A stretch of 39,528 nucleotides of DNA from Vibrio sp. 10N.261.45.E2 (GCF_002875705.1 NZ_MCZZ01000154.1:1-39528), one strand, 5' to 3'; positions 17,374-25,311 are shown, numbered from the stretch's first letter. The notes: generated by a model from the letters alone, not told the origin. A program made the numbers and translations.

Positions 17374-18312
17374 ATGGAACAAACAACAACAGCTCCATCT
17401 CGTTGGGAGCGATTCAAGCAGTCAGACATTCTGTACTACTTCTTACGCGATAAAGTCGCAATGGTGAGCTTCGCTATCTTTGCAGCTTTCCTCATTATGG
17501 CATTAGCGGCACCGATTCTAGCGCCAACAGACCCGTATGACGTGACGTCTATCGACATCATGGATTCAGAGCTACCACCATCTTGGATGGAAGACGGCGA
17601 AGAGCGCTTTCTACTAGGTACTGATGAGCAAGGTCGTGACATCTTATCGACGATGCTTTATGGCTCGCGCCTGTCACTGACTATTGGTTTCCTAGCTGTT
17701 GGCCTTCAGTTGACTCTAGGTATCATTATTGGTCTGTCTGCGGGTTACTTCGGTGGTCGTATCGATAGTTTCCTGATGCGTTTTGCCGATGTTCAGCTTT
17801 CGTTCTCAACCATGATGGTTGCGATCATTGTTTCGGCTATCTTTAAGGCGAGTTTCGGTAGTGACTTCTACGCGCAATATGCCGTTGTTATGCTGGTGGT
17901 GATCATCGGTATTGCTGAATGGCCTCAGTATGCTCGTACGATTCGTGCATCGGTATTGGCAGAGAAGAAGAAAGAGTACGTAGAAGCGGCTCGTGTGATG
18001 GGCTTTAGAGCGCCTCGCATCATGTTCCGTCATATTCTACCTAACTGTTTATCACCGATTTTGGTTATCTCTACGGTACAGGTGGCAAATGCCATCATGT
18101 CAGAGGCGGCACTTTCTTTCCTAGGTTTGGGTCTTCCGGTAGACCAACCGTCACTCGGCGCCCTGATCAGTACTGGTTTTAACTACATTTTCTCAGGAGC
18201 ATGGTGGATCACAGCATTCCCGGGTGTGCTTTTGGTAACATTGGTTCTAGTTATTAACCTATTAGGTGACTGGTTACGCGACGTGTTTAACCCGAAAATC
18301 TACAAAGGGTGA
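17374..18312 (+). CDS. ABC importer permease (DppC-type)
   Basis: Second permease, 312 residues. The N-terminal OppC-type extension and first helix (DKVAMVSFAIFAAFLIMALA) are followed by LGTDEQGRDILS, the family's periplasmic signature, and five further helices. The EAA loop reads EYVEAARVMGFRAPRIMFRH, about residues 202-221. With the DppB-type permease it forms the channel, powered by the fused ATPase at 12839. Gene order ATPase, binding protein, permease, permease differs from E. coli dppABCDF. It is the last gene of the unit and is followed by a strong terminator. Confidence 0.93.
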   Translation: MEQTTTAPSRWERFKQSDILYYFLRDKVAMVSFAIFAAFLIMALAAPILAPTDPYDVTSIDIMDSELPPSWMEDGEERFLLGTDEQGRDILSTMLYGSRLSLTIGFLAVGLQLTLGIIIGLSAGYFGGRIDSFLMRFADVQLSFSTMMVAIIVSAIFKASFGSDFYAQYAVVMLVVIIGIAEWPQYARTIRASVLAEKKKEYVEAARVMGFRAPRIMFRHILPNCLSPILVISTVQVANAIMSEAALSFLGLGLPVDQPSLGALISTGFNYIFSGAWWITAFPGVLLVTLVLVINLLGDWLRDVFNPKIYKG

Positions 18313-18351
18313 TAGCTCGGTTTGATTTTTAGTAAAAAAAGTCACTAAACT

Positions 18352-18382
18352 AAGAGCCGTAAGCAATTACGGCTCTTTTTTT
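18352..18382 (+). terminator. Terminator of the ABC importer operon
   Basis: AAGAGCCGTAA, loop GCAA, TTACGGCTCTT and a T-run: a strong intrinsic terminator. Confidence 0.95.
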
Positions 18383-18490
18383 GCTTAATGGATCTGGAAC
18401 TTAGTATCATTGATAGTGTCAATAATACTTAAAATGGAATTCATGTTTTATCGACATAGATTCGGTAATAATTAGCCCGTGAGGGTTTAA

Positions 18491-19468
18491 GTGGTGGTTA
18501 TGAAATTGACAATGAATGCTGTATGTCGTGCTGTGACGAGAAATTATCGTATGGGGCTTATTGCTGCATCCCTTTTGGTATCGAGCCAAGTGAATGCAGA
18601 GTCGGTTCTATGTGATGCCACTCAGGCAAGCACCAACCAATTGCCACAGCTAGAGCAATCATGTCCGATCGGTAAGGGTGTGTGGGGTAGCAAGGCACCT
18701 AAACGTCATTCCGATAACGAACTGTTTTGGGTTCAATGTGGTCTGCTGAATAAGCCTTTGTCATTGAACCGAGCAAAGCCCCTGTATGAGAAAATCTCGA
18801 CCAATGTTTGGATGAAGCCTGAAGGCGGAGACTACCGTTGCTTAATTGGTCCTTACTCTACCTTCTCTGATGCGAGAAAAGATCTAGCTCAGGTGCGTAA
18901 AGTCCCTGGTTATGGTGAAGCCTTTATTCGTATGGTCGACAAGTCGAAAACCTCATCACAACCTATTGTTGCGAAAACGGCAGAACCAAAAGCTGTAAAG
19001 CCTAAAGCCCCTGTAAAACCAAAGGTAGAAGCTAAACCAGCCCCAAAACCTGTGGCTGTTAAGCCAGCGGCTGCGGTAACGAGCGCTGCTGCCATTCAGA
19101 CGCTACCAAGTGGTAATGCGAGCTCAGACAACGATCTAGAAATCGAAATTCGCGTGAAAGCAGACGTTGCGGGTAGCCAATATGCAATTCCTTACCTTCT
19201 AGACCATCAACAGCAGTTCTATATGGAGCAAGGTAAGCCTTGGAGCCGCCTAGACTACGGCAGCGCTGAATTGGTGTGTAATAAGGTCAACATGAAGTTG
19301 ATGAGTGAAAAGCAATGGCAGAGCATTTTGAACTCAAAGGTGATGGAAAAACAGAACTGGCCAATGCATCTACCTTATTGGGGCGCAGACAAGAAAGGTC
19401 TGTTTACCAACGGTAATGTGAACCAATTGAAAGGGTCTTCACTGCTCAACGTGATGTGTGTGAAGTAG
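18491..19468 (+). CDS. Secreted SPOR-domain protein
   Basis: A 325-residue exported protein of unconfirmed role. After a signal peptide (hydrophobic run GLIAASLLVSSQVNA, cut before ESVLC) comes a SPOR-like region (FWVQCGLLNKPLSLNRAKPL through CLIGPYSTFSDARKDLAQ, about 75-140). SPOR domains bind glycan strands bare of stem peptides, typically at the division site. A long Ala/Pro/Lys linker follows (about 150-205), likely to span the periplasm or cell wall. The last 100 residues form a separate Trp/Cys-containing domain that I do not recognise. Start choice is uncertain: GTG at 18491 or 18494 is well spaced from GAGGG (18481), while ATG at 18500 would give a cleaner signal peptide. Confidence 0.75.
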   Translation: MVVMKLTMNAVCRAVTRNYRMGLIAASLLVSSQVNAESVLCDATQASTNQLPQLEQSCPIGKGVWGSKAPKRHSDNELFWVQCGLLNKPLSLNRAKPLYEKISTNVWMKPEGGDYRCLIGPYSTFSDARKDLAQVRKVPGYGEAFIRMVDKSKTSSQPIVAKTAEPKAVKPKAPVKPKVEAKPAPKPVAVKPAAAVTSAAAIQTLPSGNASSDNDLEIEIRVKADVAGSQYAIPYLLDHQQQFYMEQGKPWSRLDYGSAELVCNKVNMKLMSEKQWQSILNSKVMEKQNWPMHLPYWGADKKGLFTNGNVNQLKGSSLLNVMCVK

Positions 19469-19488
19469 CGACGACTGTTGCAATACCA

Positions 19489-19524
19489 AACAAGCCTCAG
19501 CCTTTGCTGGGGCTTTGTTGTTTA
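19489..19524 (+). terminator. Terminator after the SPOR-domain gene
   Basis: AACAAGCCTCAGC pairs with GCTGGGGCTTTGTT (two wobble or mismatched positions), loop CTTT, in a T-rich context. Confidence 0.75.
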
Positions 19525-19665
19525 TCCGCCCTTATTTTTCAACATCGCTCGACTTATCGGCACTCGTTCTTAAAGACGAATTTGATTAAAAATCGCTAAA
19601 AGTTGTTCAAATGGCACAGCTGGTGCGTAGAAAACCATAACTAAAGCAATAAGGTGATTGAGATT

Positions 19666-20907
19666 ATGAGTTTTAAAAAACGATTAGAAGACGTGGCTCC
19701 ACGCTTCGAAGCCGGAGGTAAGTACGAAAAGCTTTACCCTGTGTATGAGGCTTTCGCGACCATATTTTATACGCCTGGCAACGTAAACCAAGGCTTGACC
19801 CATGTTCGAGATAGCATCGATCTTAAACGAATCATGATTCTGGTGTGGTTAGCGACCTTTCCTGCGATGTTCTGGGGCATGTATAACGTCGGGCATCAAA
19901 GTGTCCTCGCGTTAACCTCCAGCTATCAACCCAGCGAACTTACTTCTGTTATCGAAAACAGCTGGCGTCTGTCATGGGCATTTGGTGATGCACCATCATT
20001 GATGGTAAGTGGTTGGGGAAGCCAGATGCTTCTCGGTGCTCTCTATTTCCTACCCGTTTATGCCACGGTATTTGTGGTTGGTGGTTTTTGGGAAGTCTTA
20101 TTTGCGGTTGTGCGAAAACATGAAGTCAACGAGGGCTTCTTTGTTAGTTCTGTGCTATTTGCCTTAATCCTCCCGCCTACCATTCCGCTATGGCAAGCCG
20201 CATTAGGTATCACCTTTGGTATCGTTGTTGCTAAAGAGCTGTTTGGCGGTACAGGACGAAACTTCCTTAACCCTGCACTGGCAGGCCGTGCGTTTCTCTA
20301 TTTCGCCTATCCTGCCAACATGTCGGGTGGTTTAGTTTGGGTTGCTGCTGACGGTTATTCCGGTGCTACGCCGCTGAGTCAGTGGTATGAGGGTGGTAGT
20401 ACATCTCTTATTAACAACATGACTGGCGAGGCGATCACTTGGATGGATGCCTTTGTCGGTAACATTCCAGGCTCGATGGGTGAGGTTTCTTCACTGCTTA
20501 TCATGCTGACGGGGCTGATTTTGATTGCCATGAAGATAGCTTCTTGGCGAATTGTCGCTGGTGTGATTATTGGTCTTGTTGCCACATCGAGCTTGATGAA
20601 CTGGATAGGATCAGAGACTAACTCAATGTTCTCGATGCCGTTCTACTGGCACTTTGTGTTGGGTGGTGTTGCCTTTGGTACTTTCTTTATGGCGACAGAC
20701 CCAGTATCCGCCGCGTTTACCAATCAGAGCAAATGGGCCTATGGTATTTTGATCGGCGTTATGACAGTCGGTATCAGAGTGCTTAATCCAGCTTACCCAG
20801 AGGGCATCATGCTGGCTATCTTGTTCGCGAACCTGTTCGCACCATTGTTCGACTTTATTGTGAAAGAGCAAAATATCAAGCGCAGACTGAAACGGACATC
20901 GCGTTGA
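19666..20907 (+). CDS. Stand-alone NqrB-like subunit of Na+-translocating NADH:quinone reductase
   Basis: A 413-residue integral membrane protein, full length compared with NqrB (about 412-415) and close to it throughout (YEAFATIFYTPGNVNQGLTH; HVRDSIDLKRIMI; FGGTGRNFLNPALAGRAFLY; ATDPVSAAFTN; RVLNPAYPEGIMLAILFANL). The covalent FMN attachment motif SGATxLS is kept as SGATPLS, with Thr235 equivalent to Thr236 of V. cholerae NqrB. In the enzyme, NqrB carries FMN and riboflavin, binds ubiquinone and contains part of the Na+ path. Here there is no nqrA, C, D, E or F on either side, so this is a paralogue outside the normal operon. The start at 19666 has AAGGTG nine bases upstream. Its own role is unknown; it could replace the canonical subunit. 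Confidence 0.9.
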   Translation: MSFKKRLEDVAPRFEAGGKYEKLYPVYEAFATIFYTPGNVNQGLTHVRDSIDLKRIMILVWLATFPAMFWGMYNVGHQSVLALTSSYQPSELTSVIENSWRLSWAFGDAPSLMVSGWGSQMLLGALYFLPVYATVFVVGGFWEVLFAVVRKHEVNEGFFVSSVLFALILPPTIPLWQAALGITFGIVVAKELFGGTGRNFLNPALAGRAFLYFAYPANMSGGLVWVAADGYSGATPLSQWYEGGSTSLINNMTGEAITWMDAFVGNIPGSMGEVSSLLIMLTGLILIAMKIASWRIVAGVIIGLVATSSLMNWIGSETNSMFSMPFYWHFVLGGVAFGTFFMATDPVSAAFTNQSKWAYGILIGVMTVGIRVLNPAYPEGIMLAILFANLFAPLFDFIVKEQNIKRRLKRTSR

Positions 20908-20941
20908 TTTAGGTGTAGAAGAGGGAAAATGAATCCCATAA

Positions 20942-20975
20942 GAAAGGCTTGCATTGATGCAAGCCTTTCAATTTT
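20942..20975. terminator. Bidirectional terminator after the nqrB paralogue
   Basis: GAAAGGCTTGCAT and ATGCAAGCCTTTC are perfect inverted arms, with an A/T-rich context on both sides. It serves the plus-strand nqrB-like gene and the minus-strand gene at 21000. Confidence 0.85.
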
Positions 20976-20999
20976 TATCGCAATTGATTTGAAGTTGAC

Positions 21000-21251
21000 T
21001 CAACTCCACTTCAGATCAATCTCGAAAGGTTGTGTATTATCGCAATGCTCACCGCACATTTCGTCGTAGGCACTGTTATGAATCAGCATTGCAGATGCTA
21101 CGGCTTGGTCGCTAAAGTGATCGCGTGCTTGGTTAACACTCAAAAACTTCATTGGGTGCTGGTGGTCATCTTTGATTAATTGCTTTTGCTCGCCAACGAC
21201 TTGGTAAGCCAAGTAGATCCCGCCTTCAAATGATTCAATTAGTAGATTCAT
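21000..21251 (-). CDS. Small conserved Vibrio protein (DUF6482-like)
   Basis: An 83-residue cytoplasmic protein without signal or membrane segments. It begins MNLLIESFEGGIYLAYQVVG and contains FLSVNQARDHFSD and MLIHNSAYDEMCG. It resembles the short DUF6482 family that I remember from vibrios; no function is known to me. I chose the ATG at 21251 because GGAG lies six bases upstream; an in-frame ATG at 21263 would overlap that site. It is a single gene convergent with the nqrB paralogue. Confidence 0.65.
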   Translation of the reverse strand: MNLLIESFEGGIYLAYQVVGEQKQLIKDDHQHPMKFLSVNQARDHFSDQAVASAMLIHNSAYDEMCGEHCDNTQPFEIDLKWS

Positions 21252-21336
21252 CACAAACTCCATTGCTGTTCTAGATAGGTCTTTGTTTTGGTATCTACGT
21301 TAATAGTTGTTTGAAGGTTCATGTAGCTTAGAAATG

Positions 21337-21366
21337 AAAAAAACCAGAAGCATAGCTTCTGGTTTC
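21337..21366 (-). terminator. Terminator of the kinase-sigma-lipoprotein unit
   Basis: On the minus strand AAACCAGAAGC, a 4-base loop and GCTTCTGGTTT followed by a T-run. It lies 29 bases past the lipoprotein stop. Confidence 0.9.
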
Positions 21367-21394
21367 TGATTAAGTCATCAAACTAACTCAGCGG

Positions 21395-23119
21395 TTAGTT
21401 GATTTTCTGCATGATACTAACACGACCATCGGTGTTACCTGTGTTATCCATCTTACGGCGAATAAGTAGGCCTTCATCCCAGTTGGTGCCAGCCGGTTGG
21501 TATTCCCATTTAACGAAGTATTCATCGTTTGAGTTACAAGACGAGCCTGCAACGTAATTGTCTTGGTCGCAGAAACGAACAACGGTGTTCAGTTCTGTTA
21601 GTGTCGCTTTAGAAGCTCGGCCTGTTTGACCAAACCACCAGTAATCGATAGCACCTAACTCCGCGTAGGTTGCATCAAACTGCCCCATATCTTCTGGCGA
21701 AGATTGGCCGCCGTTATCGCTGCCACACTCAGAACCTGATGTCGTTACTTTTGTTGCGCCGAACACCATAGTACTCACTGCAACTTCGCCATTGTCACAG
21801 TACTCTTTCGTTTCCCATGTACCAGTGAAATCTACGTAACGTTCAGAATCTTTTGTTGGAATTTCGTAGTAGTAAGCCACACGCTCTGTTACGCGAGATG
21901 GGCTATTGCTAGCGTCGCTCCCCAGTGTTTCTTTCTTAACGATCTCAGAATAAATGCCAGTTACAGGATCGAAAGAGCCAGAAGTAGTATCACGAATCCA
22001 GTTTGATGTGTCGCTGTCTTCATCTTTGTCATCCCAGATATTGTTTGCTGTGTAGTGATTCAAGTCAGATGCTTTTTGTGCATCAAATGGCTTCCATCCT
22101 TCGATGTCTTTGGTTGTGAACTCTTCATCAACTGTTGCTGATTGATATAAATCTCGTAGTTTGTAGGCAAACGCGTTATTCAATACAAATTTGCTATCAG
22201 GTGTCATTGAGCCATTTGTTTGGTCTACAGCACCATCCTTGTTTGTATCACAACCTTGTAGCTTCGAGCTGTCTTCATCTATCCATTGATGAGCAGAGTT
22301 AGATACACATGTTAGATATTGCTCAGCAAAGCTTTCTGATAATGAATAGTCGTTAGATCCCGAAAACAAAGTGACTGAGTCCGCAGAGTTTACTTTGAAC
22401 GTCATCTCGGTCATGCCGCGAGTACGCTTGAACATTTCCTCTTCCATGAGTTTGTCTGCGTGGACGTATATGAATTTGTCGGAGTTCTGGGTGACATCAA
22501 TGTAACGAAGGAATTTGCCAGCAGTGATAAATGGATTTGCAGAGTCACTACCGCGTTCCATTGAGCCAAACGCAGACTGCATATGAGTCAGAGCGTCGCC
22601 TTCTGATGTGATATTTGCAGAGTCAACACCCATCGTATCTAGGAAATCAGTTACGCTAGCACGATCATCAAGACTGAGGTCTTTCATCTTCAATAACGTA
22701 GCAGTATCAGGAGCACGTAGCACGTCTGGAATTGTCAGTACTTCATCTGAAGTGCTACCAAACTGGTTATCCAGAGATTGAAGTAGAATTGCTAGGTTAA
22801 GTGCGCGAGCGTATTTTCCCGCTGCTTCAAATGGAGTCAGTACATCACGGTTTGATGCCGCACCTACTTTTAAGCCGCTTTCACCACCGATGAAGAAGGT
22901 AACCGTGTCGCTAGTTTTAGCTGTAAACTCGCCTTCACTATTCGTAACGCCGCTTAAGCCAGAACTAGTGTTGTAGTAGATACCTTCAACAGCTGCATCG
23001 ATAAATTTGTTGGTTGTCGGTGGTTCTGTCGGTGTTGTTACACCTGAATTCGAACTATCACTCCCACAACCTGCTAAGCCTAGCGCCACCGCAGCCGCTA
23101 ATAACGTTACCTTTTTCAT
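21395..23119 (-). CDS. Large lipoprotein linked to the ECF sigma factor
   Basis: A 574-residue predicted lipoprotein. The signal peptide MKKVTLLAAAVALGLAGC ends in the lipobox LAGC with Cys18 as lipidation site, followed by a Ser/Thr/Pro spacer. An N-terminal domain (FIDAAVEGIYYNTSSGLSGV, then TNSEGEF and FFIGGESGLKVGAA) resembles the repeat found in several large Vibrio and Shewanella surface lipoproteins. A Ca-binding-like loop DTNKDGAVD lies near residue 289. The C-terminal half is Cys-paired and rich in Asp and Ser. Function unknown. It lies 122 bases downstream of the sigma factor gene on the same strand, so it may be read through from it or transcribed from a promoter in that gap, possibly by the sigma factor itself. 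Confidence 0.75.
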   Translation of the reverse strand: MKKVTLLAAAVALGLAGCGSDSSNSGVTTPTEPPTTNKFIDAAVEGIYYNTSSGLSGVTNSEGEFTAKTSDTVTFFIGGESGLKVGAASNRDVLTPFEAAGKYARALNLAILLQSLDNQFGSTSDEVLTIPDVLRAPDTATLLKMKDLSLDDRASVTDFLDTMGVDSANITSEGDALTHMQSAFGSMERGSDSANPFITAGKFLRYIDVTQNSDKFIYVHADKLMEEEMFKRTRGMTEMTFKVNSADSVTLFSGSNDYSLSESFAEQYLTCVSNSAHQWIDEDSSKLQGCDTNKDGAVDQTNGSMTPDSKFVLNNAFAYKLRDLYQSATVDEEFTTKDIEGWKPFDAQKASDLNHYTANNIWDDKDEDSDTSNWIRDTTSGSFDPVTGIYSEIVKKETLGSDASNSPSRVTERVAYYYEIPTKDSERYVDFTGTWETKEYCDNGEVAVSTMVFGATKVTTSGSECGSDNGGQSSPEDMGQFDATYAELGAIDYWWFGQTGRASKATLTELNTVVRFCDQDNYVAGSSCNSNDEYFVKWEYQPAGTNWDEGLLIRRKMDNTGNTDGRVSIMQKIN

Positions 23120-23241
23120 TACTTTTATCCTTATTCTGAACAGTAATTATTTTTAGGTTAATTAAGATATGCGGCGTTTTTACCTTTGTAGAGTGGCTTA
23201 CACAAGACACGAAATTTGAGTGAAATTCCGTAAATTATTTT

Positions 23242-23835
23242 TTAATAAATTGGGTTGTGGTGTGTGTTTATTTTCCTCATTAACCAACAGCGAGAAAATT
23301 TTAAATCCTTCTCAATTAGGCTGTCACTACAGGCCAGTAGCTGGCTAATTTCTTGAGTTTGAAGGCCCATAAGGTATTTCAGTTTGAATGCTTTTGATTG
23401 CCTTGGGTAACTCAAAGTAAAGTGGTCAACAACCTTATCTATAATGATCAGTTGTTCGAAATGCCTCTCTTCTTGAGGGGGAACTTTTGCAGGGTGTTGA
23501 CGTTTTTTAGCTTGTTGGCGACGAGCGTTATCGATGAGTATTTGTCGCATGATTTTTGCTGCCATCAACATAAAGTCACGAGTATCTTTTATTGATTGGG
23601 TATCGGAAGAAGAGAGCTTGAGGTAAGCATCGTGAACTAACGCCGTTGTGTTGTTGATGCTATTCCAAGACATCCAACAGCTTTGCTCATGCCTGGTTAT
23701 ACTTCTCTTTCTCTCTTCTTGAGCGAGTGTATAGAGGTGAGCGTAAGCGAACTGATAGAGTTTTTCTTCTGCCCCTTTATGCCCAGCTTTCCAATCGTTC
23801 ATGACCGATTCTATATCGGTTAGGTGGTTACCCAT
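23242..23835 (-). CDS. ECF-type sigma factor, EcfP-like (kinase-linked)
   Basis: A 197-residue sigma-70 family protein with only region 2 (about residues 10-105, including LVHDAYLKLSS and DFMLMAAKIMRQILIDNARR) and region 4 (about 135-190, helix-turn-helix LMGLQTQEISQLLACSDSLIEK). It belongs to the group encoded beside Ser/Thr kinases. In ordinary ECF factors the start of helix 2.2 carries acidic residues that bind RNA polymerase beta'. Here that place reads NNTTALVHDA with Thr63 and Thr64. For EcfP of V. parahaemolyticus, phosphorylation of the threonine at this place by PknT supplies the missing charge and switches the factor on. The ATG is two bases after the kinase stop, with AAGGAAA inside the kinase end, so the two are translationally coupled. 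No anti-sigma gene is present. Confidence 0.85.
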   Translation of the reverse strand: MGNHLTDIESVMNDWKAGHKGAEEKLYQFAYAHLYTLAQEERKRSITRHEQSCWMSWNSINNTTALVHDAYLKLSSSDTQSIKDTRDFMLMAAKIMRQILIDNARRQQAKKRQHPAKVPPQEERHFEQLIIIDKVVDHFTLSYPRQSKAFKLKYLMGLQTQEISQLLACSDSLIEKDLKFSRCWLMRKINTHHNPIY

Positions 23836-23837
23836 GT

Positions 23838-25154
23838 TTAGCAGTTTCCTTTTTTTGATTCTGAGCGAACAGCTTGTGGGGCGATTATTTGCAACAATTT
23901 CGTCTTTGTCTTTGTTGGTATGTCTGGGTCTCTTAAAACAGCTTTATGCGTATGTTTGAGCACCGTATTGATTGATATCTTTGTTCTACGGCTGTCTTTT
24001 ATTTGCGAAAGTGTTCGGACAAATTGCTTTGTCACTCTTTCTGAAGCGCGTTTCTCTATTTGAAGTTGCTGGCTTTTTTTGATTAAAGGCGTGTAGAAAC
24101 CTACACCACACCATATGAGTGCGGTAGACAAAGCACATTGAATAGGATGGCGCTGGCATAACTTCAGTGCTGAATAAAATGGTTGGTCTTGATATGCGGA
24201 GATCGGGCGGCAAGCGATCAGCTGCTGAATGTCGTTATGCAATTCATTGGTACTTGTGTAGCGCAATGAGGCGTGACGTCGAGTCGCTTTTTGAATGATG
24301 CAATTTAAGTCACCCTGCCTTAGTTGCAACTTAGGAAACATAAAGCTCAATATTTTTCCTAGGGAGTAAATATCACATTGAGCTGTGGGTGGGCTTCCGT
24401 TGACTTGCTCAGGGCTAGCGTAATCGTGGCTGTAGGCACTGATACTGAGTGGATGCTCTGATAATTGGTCACAGATTCCTCTCATTAAATTAAAGTCTAG
24501 TATCTTGGGGTGACCTTCACTGTCTATGAGTATATTTTCTGGCTTTAAGTCAGTATGAAGTACTTGGTGTCTGTGGGCGTGCGAGATAGCCGCGCATATC
24601 TTTAAAAATAGATTGAGCTTTTGGGTGTAACTCAAACGGTAGGTAGCAAGGTACTCATTTAACGTACAACCTTTAATTTGCTCCATCACGATGTAGACAG
24701 ACCCTGCATGTGTACCTCCGTCGATCACCTTGGTTATATATGGGTGATTCAACGTAGCAAGTGCTTGTGCTTCTTGAAACAGATACTTTTTATCTATGAG
24801 GTGGGATAACGCAGGTTGAATGAGCTTTATGGCAAGATCTTGATGGAATGTCTTATCGACTCGAGTTGCAGCATAGACTACACCAATACCGCCACGTCCT
24901 ATTTCGTAAGATAAGTGGTACTTATCAATGTATGTATTAGAAAAGTTAGTTTTTTTATCCGTAACTTGAAGGGCATTTACACCAAATATATGTGTAAGAG
25001 GATCTACATTTGAAGTGCAGATAAGGGGATAAAGTTTGTTATACAGTTCGACTTGGTGTGATTTTAATTCTTTTAGGTACTTTGCTTTTTCTGTCTCAGA
25101 TAGATCCAATAATTGATAAAAAAGTTTGGTTATATGGGTGTTGGCTACTGACAT
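23838..25154 (-). CDS. Ser/Thr protein kinase, PknT-like, partner of the sigma factor
   Basis: A 438-residue Hanks-type kinase. The catalytic domain covers about residues 80-320: glycine loop GRGGIGVV (86-93), Lys110 in LAIKLI, Glu128, catalytic loop HTDLKPEN (200-207, Asp202), metal loop DFN (220-222), SPE (247-249) and Asp261. Two departures are clear: HRD is HTD and DFG is DFN. The catalytic Asp, Lys and Asn are kept, so activity is plausible. Residues 1-75 form a helical N-terminal region. A hydrophobic stretch at about 339-357 may cross the membrane, leaving about 80 charged residues beyond it. There are no PASTA repeats. It is first in the kinase-sigma-lipoprotein unit. Local composition is more AT-rich than the flanking core genes, which suggests accessory origin. 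Confidence 0.87.
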   Translation of the reverse strand: MSVANTHITKLFYQLLDLSETEKAKYLKELKSHQVELYNKLYPLICTSNVDPLTHIFGVNALQVTDKKTNFSNTYIDKYHLSYEIGRGGIGVVYAATRVDKTFHQDLAIKLIQPALSHLIDKKYLFQEAQALATLNHPYITKVIDGGTHAGSVYIVMEQIKGCTLNEYLATYRLSYTQKLNLFLKICAAISHAHRHQVLHTDLKPENILIDSEGHPKILDFNLMRGICDQLSEHPLSISAYSHDYASPEQVNGSPPTAQCDIYSLGKILSFMFPKLQLRQGDLNCIIQKATRRHASLRYTSTNELHNDIQQLIACRPISAYQDQPFYSALKLCQRHPIQCALSTALIWCGVGFYTPLIKKSQQLQIEKRASERVTKQFVRTLSQIKDSRRTKISINTVLKHTHKAVLRDPDIPTKTKTKLLQIIAPQAVRSESKKGNC

Positions 25155-25285
25155 TGTCGCTTGTTCAATAATTATTATGAACGGGATTCTATAAGTACGA
25201 GCTATATATTTTGCTGAGATTTGACAATCTTTTATAATTTTTTATATGTCGGTGCGGTGTACGTTCTTTTTTTGTTCAAGCGGAC

Positions 25286-25311
25286 ATAAAAAAGCAGGCC
25301 TAAGCCTGCTT
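25286..25311 (-). terminator. gor terminator
   Basis: On the minus strand AAGCAGGC, a 4-base loop and GCCTGCTT followed by a T-run, 26 bases past the gor stop. Confidence 0.9.

Noticed and set aside
21395..25154. Mobile genetic element carrying the kinase-sigma unit
   Set aside because: No transposase, integrase, terminal repeats or target duplication is visible at its borders; only composition hints at transfer.
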